A stretch of 64,000 nt of DNA from Tyto alba (taxonomy: Eukaryota > Chordata > Aves > Strigiformes > Tytonidae). Shown in pieces: positions 60,979-64,000 of this stretch. Numbering within the stretch: position 1 is the stretch's first letter; each line of letters starts with the position of its first letter. The notes beneath the pieces were generated by a model. It did not search any database, was not told where the DNA came from, and was given only the letters and a program-made list of their open reading frames with translations. The stretch covers positions 34,899,518 through 34,963,517 of the forward strand of contig NW_024881313.1 in the NCBI RefSeq assembly GCF_018691265.1. The letters run 5' to 3'. Made by a program: the position numbers and the translations under genes.

Positions 60979-61430
60979 AACACTGAGAGGATGAGGACAA
61001 CACATGTTGGCTTAGCTGGACAATTAGATGCTTTTAAAAAGCCGTAACCAACAAGTATAAATACTGGAAGAGCTGATGGATGTTATGGCTTTTTCTTTTC
61101 TTTCAATATTTGTTCCCTTACTTTAAAAGGTGTTGAAGCTAGGCTTGGAGGATGTATTAGGCTGAGTTTTGTCCTTTTTTGAAGAGCAGAATATTGTTGG
61201 GTTTTGTTTTTTTTTTTTTTTTTACCCTTTCATCTTTTTAACACCTCTCCATGTGTCTAGAATTTCTAAAAAATTAAGTCAGTAGGACAGTAAATTCATC
61301 AGCAAAGCTCCCTTTGATCTCCTCAGAATGGATGTCTGCAGATATTCCCTCAAGTCCCCTGTCCACTTCTTATTGACAGATTTGACTGCAACTAAACCAT
61401 AGGAGGCCAGAATTCATCTGTCAAAACTCC

Positions 61431-61451
61431 TTTTTTTTTTTTTTTTTTTTT
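61431..61451. repeat. Poly-T homopolymer (21)
   Basis: Uninterrupted run of 21 T followed by 'gcatgtttc'. Confidence 0.95.
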
Positions 61452-61920
61452 GCATGTTTCAGTAAACACAGCTCTTTAGGGATAACATCTGCTTCCTGAA
61501 GGAGACTTCGACTTCGGAAGAAAAGCACAGACATTTTCAGGTAAATTCCATTTCTCTTCCCTTTTCCCCTGCCTTGCCTTGTCTTCGCTTTATGAATTTT
61601 TTTCTTTATATCCTCATGAAGTTGATGTTGTTGCGCATTACCCATAACTCCATCCTTACACAAGAGTTACCTGTCATGTGAAACAATTCAGAGGACGGTA
61701 CCGCTCCAGCTGCTCTGACCTTACAGTGGAATAAAAGGCAGTGAGGGGATGAAATTGACTGTGATGCAGTCTCCCAAATAGATAAATAGCAAAGTTTGGG
61801 GTCTATGACTCTTCCCTTCTTTTAAAATTGGTAACACATGCTTCCTATGCATTTATTATAAAAAGTCTGTTTTTAAGGTAGGTTATTATATTGTATTCAT
61901 CTGATTACCTATCTGAATCT

Positions 61921-62110
61921 CAGCTAGTTACCCTCAGCTCCCTCTGCAGTCGGTGGAGATCTAGACCAGGGAGCCAATGATTCATTTCATCCTAAATTAG
62001 ATACTTGAAATGGATGAGAGAATCATGCCTTAGGTGCCTCTTTGTCTCCATTGACGATGAGGGAATGACTGTCCAAGTGACTAACTCACCTGCAGCCATC
62101 TACTTATAGA
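61921..62110. repeat. Local palindromic repeat, copy A
   Basis: The left arm 'ttaccctcagctccctctg' + 'cagtcggtggag' (61,928-61,958) is echoed in reverse complement by the right arm 'gtctccattgacgatgaggg' (62,044-62,063), making a long imperfect palindrome. The left arm matches 63,287-63,319 at 25 of 33 positions by hand alignment. Probably an old MITE-type element; the family is not named. Confidence 0.5.
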
Positions 62111-62983
62111 CATCTGAAGGTTGGTAAAACAGACCCTGACTTCTCAGACTGATTTCTGAGGTTTAATTTAATTCTATCTGGTTTTGTGCCACTTCATTCA
62201 TTCCTTGTTAGCTAATGAACCTAAATTCTGTATTCGGATGATGTGAGATGGGCCTTGGAGGATTGGATTTAATTATTGCAAAAGTTGCAAATATTTACAT
62301 TTCTACTACTTTATACTGGCAGGTGTGCCTTTTCTTGTGGAAATACATCATTGCATTTGTGATATAGACATCAAAAAATCTGTTTCTTATCCAAGTGTTT
62401 TTATTTATACTAACTATTGAGAAAATAATAATTTACCAGAGAAATAGTTTCTATTAATTATCATATGCCTTGAAAACCCATACATAAAATGTAATCACAG
62501 CCTCTATTAGTTCTGTAATTTGTACACCTGACATGCAGTTATTTGAGAACCACACTGGTAGTGATTGATAGAAATCTCTCACTTGCGATGTTTCACGGTA
62601 TCTGGATGGGAAAGGAAAAAATGGTGGAAAGATGTGGGATATATCCATTGCAGTCTGAGAGAGACAGTCAGGTCAAGCTGTCTGCAATAATGGAGAATAT
62701 GAAAAGGTTTGTATGGAAACTGGAGGAGGAAGAAGGTCCTTATGCATTGCTGAGGTGTATATATACTTGAAGGCCTTGGATGAAACTGAGGAAGGGTCGG
62801 AAGATTTTGAGTTTGACTTCAGTTTGGAAATGAAATTTGGAAAACAAACACCAAAATGTTAGTTTATCATGGTTCAGTCAGATATGGAGGAAAAGTGAAG
62901 TAATAGCTAACTCAAGCAACTGATTTAGTGTTACAGCACATTGGAAACTTAGCAGCAGATACTAAAAGAAGGAAAAAGACTTA
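62111..62983. other. Unique AT-rich sequence
   Basis: No gene is recognised. The open frame at 62,543-62,770 (75 codons) has no family resemblance. Confidence 0.5.
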
Positions 62984-63012
62984 GGGGTGAGATTCATCTC
63001 TCCCAACTTCAG
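62984..63012. repeat. Local repeat family, copy C (partial)
   Basis: 'ggggtgagattcatctctcccaacttcag' aligns with 63,227-63,255 at about 21 of 29 positions by hand alignment. Confidence 0.4.
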
Positions 63013-63189
63013 GGATAGGATCCATCTCACTGAAATGTGGGCGTATAGAGAGTGATTCACTGACCAAACGTAGGAGTCTGCTTTGCAGTGAGACAAATCG
63101 CTTCCTAGGCTCCGCCGACCACGTTGACTGATCCCCGGTGCCGGCAGTGGGAGTGCAGACTTCCAGCTCACATGTAGACTCTTGCATTG

Positions 63190-63340
63190 CACCATCCTAC
63201 GCTACCTCCTACCCAGGCTGGCTTTAGGGATGGGATTCACTTCATCTAATTTCAGACATTTCCACAGCACACATCTACATCAAGCTGGTCACCCTGGGCT
63301 CCCTGCGCAGTCAATGGAGAGACACAGGTATTTTTAGGGA
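63190..63340. repeat. Local palindromic repeat, copy B
   Basis: Contains 'gggatgggattcacttcatc' at 63,227 and 'gtcaccctgggctccctgcg' + 'cagtcaatggag' at 63,288-63,319. The second block matches the left arm of copy A, and in reverse complement also its right arm. The sequence is part of a chance open frame on the minus strand and should not be read as coding. Confidence 0.5.
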
Positions 63341-64000
63341 ATGAGTCATGACAATGCAAATCTGTCCCTCCCAACTGTTGGGCTACAAAGCTGGAGCCCC
63401 TCTTGATCCCGTGATTCCTGTACACTTGTTTATATTTAAAAGAAGGAAAAGGAGAGGCCATCACCCCCGTCTTTCTGTAACCTGAAGAATAGAGAGCTTC
63501 AGGCGCAGTTTTGCAGAAGGCTTGGAAGCCAGGTTTCCTCCCAGCTCCCCTTCCCCATCTGCAGGTACTCTTCAGCTCTGTCCCTGTGCCTCTAGCCAGC
63601 TCTAGACATGCAGTCCAGAGGGGAACATCGCTGTCACCTTGTTCATGATTGCCTGATTCAGGCATCAACATTTGCAGTCCAGTGCAATTCCAGACTTCCT
63701 TTTGTCGTGACTCACCCTGTGTGCTCAGAGCTTGAAGTACCTCCAGGCCCTACCTAAGCACTGCTGGAGCCCAGCTCTGTACTGTGGCTTCCACACCATG
63801 GCCAGGTACCCAGAATTGTGTCACCATGCGCCTCAGTCGTGGGCACTCATGTCCTTTCTGGGATTCAGAGCTCATCTGGCTCCAAATCTTGCTGAAACTA
63901 TTATTTCAGCAAGGTATTTGCCAGAGGGCATTGGTTATGGAAAACTTCATTGTGATTTTGGCTTTATTTTCATTGTTATTAATTTGGGGAAATGCTGCTT
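63341..64000. other. Unique non-coding sequence to window end
   Basis: No gene is recognised. The minus-strand open frame at 63,252-63,671 (139 codons) overlaps repeat copy B and has no family resemblance. Confidence 0.5.

Larger units (their letters stand above)
60536..61920. other. Unique sequence with simple repeats
   Basis: No gene is recognised. Simple repeats: (GAAA)n at 60,952-60,978, 17 T at 61,207-61,223 and 21 T at 61,431-61,451. Confidence 0.5.

Noticed and set aside
63252..63671. 139-codon minus-strand open frame
   Set aside because: Overlaps a copy of the local palindromic repeat and shows no family resemblance.
1..64000. CRISPR arrays, operons, insertion sequences or other prokaryotic systems
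   Set aside because: No regularly spaced direct repeats, no dense co-directional ORFs and no ribosome-binding-site pattern; composition and repeats are those of a bird.

Overview
This window looks like vertebrate, very probably avian, non-coding DNA. It holds a 5'-truncated CR1 LINE of the type that dominates bird genomes, two solo LTRs of avian endogenous-retrovirus type that both start TGTCCTGG, and many old worn-down repeats of the kinds shared by birds, turtles and crocodilians (MIR-like SINE pieces, inverted-repeat MITE-like pieces, an L2-type LINE reverse-transcriptase fragment). The LTR families resemble those I associate with Neoaves more than with chicken, but that is recollection and not shown by the sequence. 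I found no convincing protein-coding exon, no rRNA or tRNA gene, no CRISPR array and nothing prokaryotic. The window is best read as intergenic or deep-intronic sequence, rather AT-rich and CpG-poor.

Layout. 1-23,490 is mostly unique sequence with old SINE, LINE and MITE-like scraps (about 2.0, 4.1, 5.1, 7.35, 11.5, 13.05 and 13.45 kb) and T-rich simple repeats. 23,491-30,186 is the only stretch with obviously younger insertions: a minus-strand CR1 3' end (23,491-24,230), a 492-bp plus-strand solo LTR with a 5-bp target duplication (25,141-25,632), and a roughly 1.07-kb plus-strand solo LTR (29,113-30,186). 31,241-31,660 is a small CpG-dense patch, the only CpG-island-like interval seen, followed by a 13-G run. 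31.7-59 kb is again mostly unique, with old repeats at 32.5, 34.1, 35.45, 45.8, 47.8, 52.2 and 55.7 kb. It also contains AT-rich, homeodomain-motif-rich blocks (for example 47.39-47.65 and 49.15-49.33 kb) that could be conserved enhancers. 59,010-59,290 carries a recognisable L2/CR1-group reverse-transcriptase remnant. 60.2-63.35 kb has MIR-like and MITE-like pieces and a local family of related, partly palindromic repeats.

No set of genes here works together. What function there is would be regulatory: LTR promoters with CCAAT and TATA-like elements, the CpG patch, and candidate enhancers. I did not find a previously undescribed biological system. The observations most worth checking are the CpG patch, the L2 RT remnant, the local palindromic repeat family, the cluster of younger insertions, the unusually many A/T homopolymer runs, and one proline/histidine-rich open frame on the minus strand at 39.4-39.8 kb.
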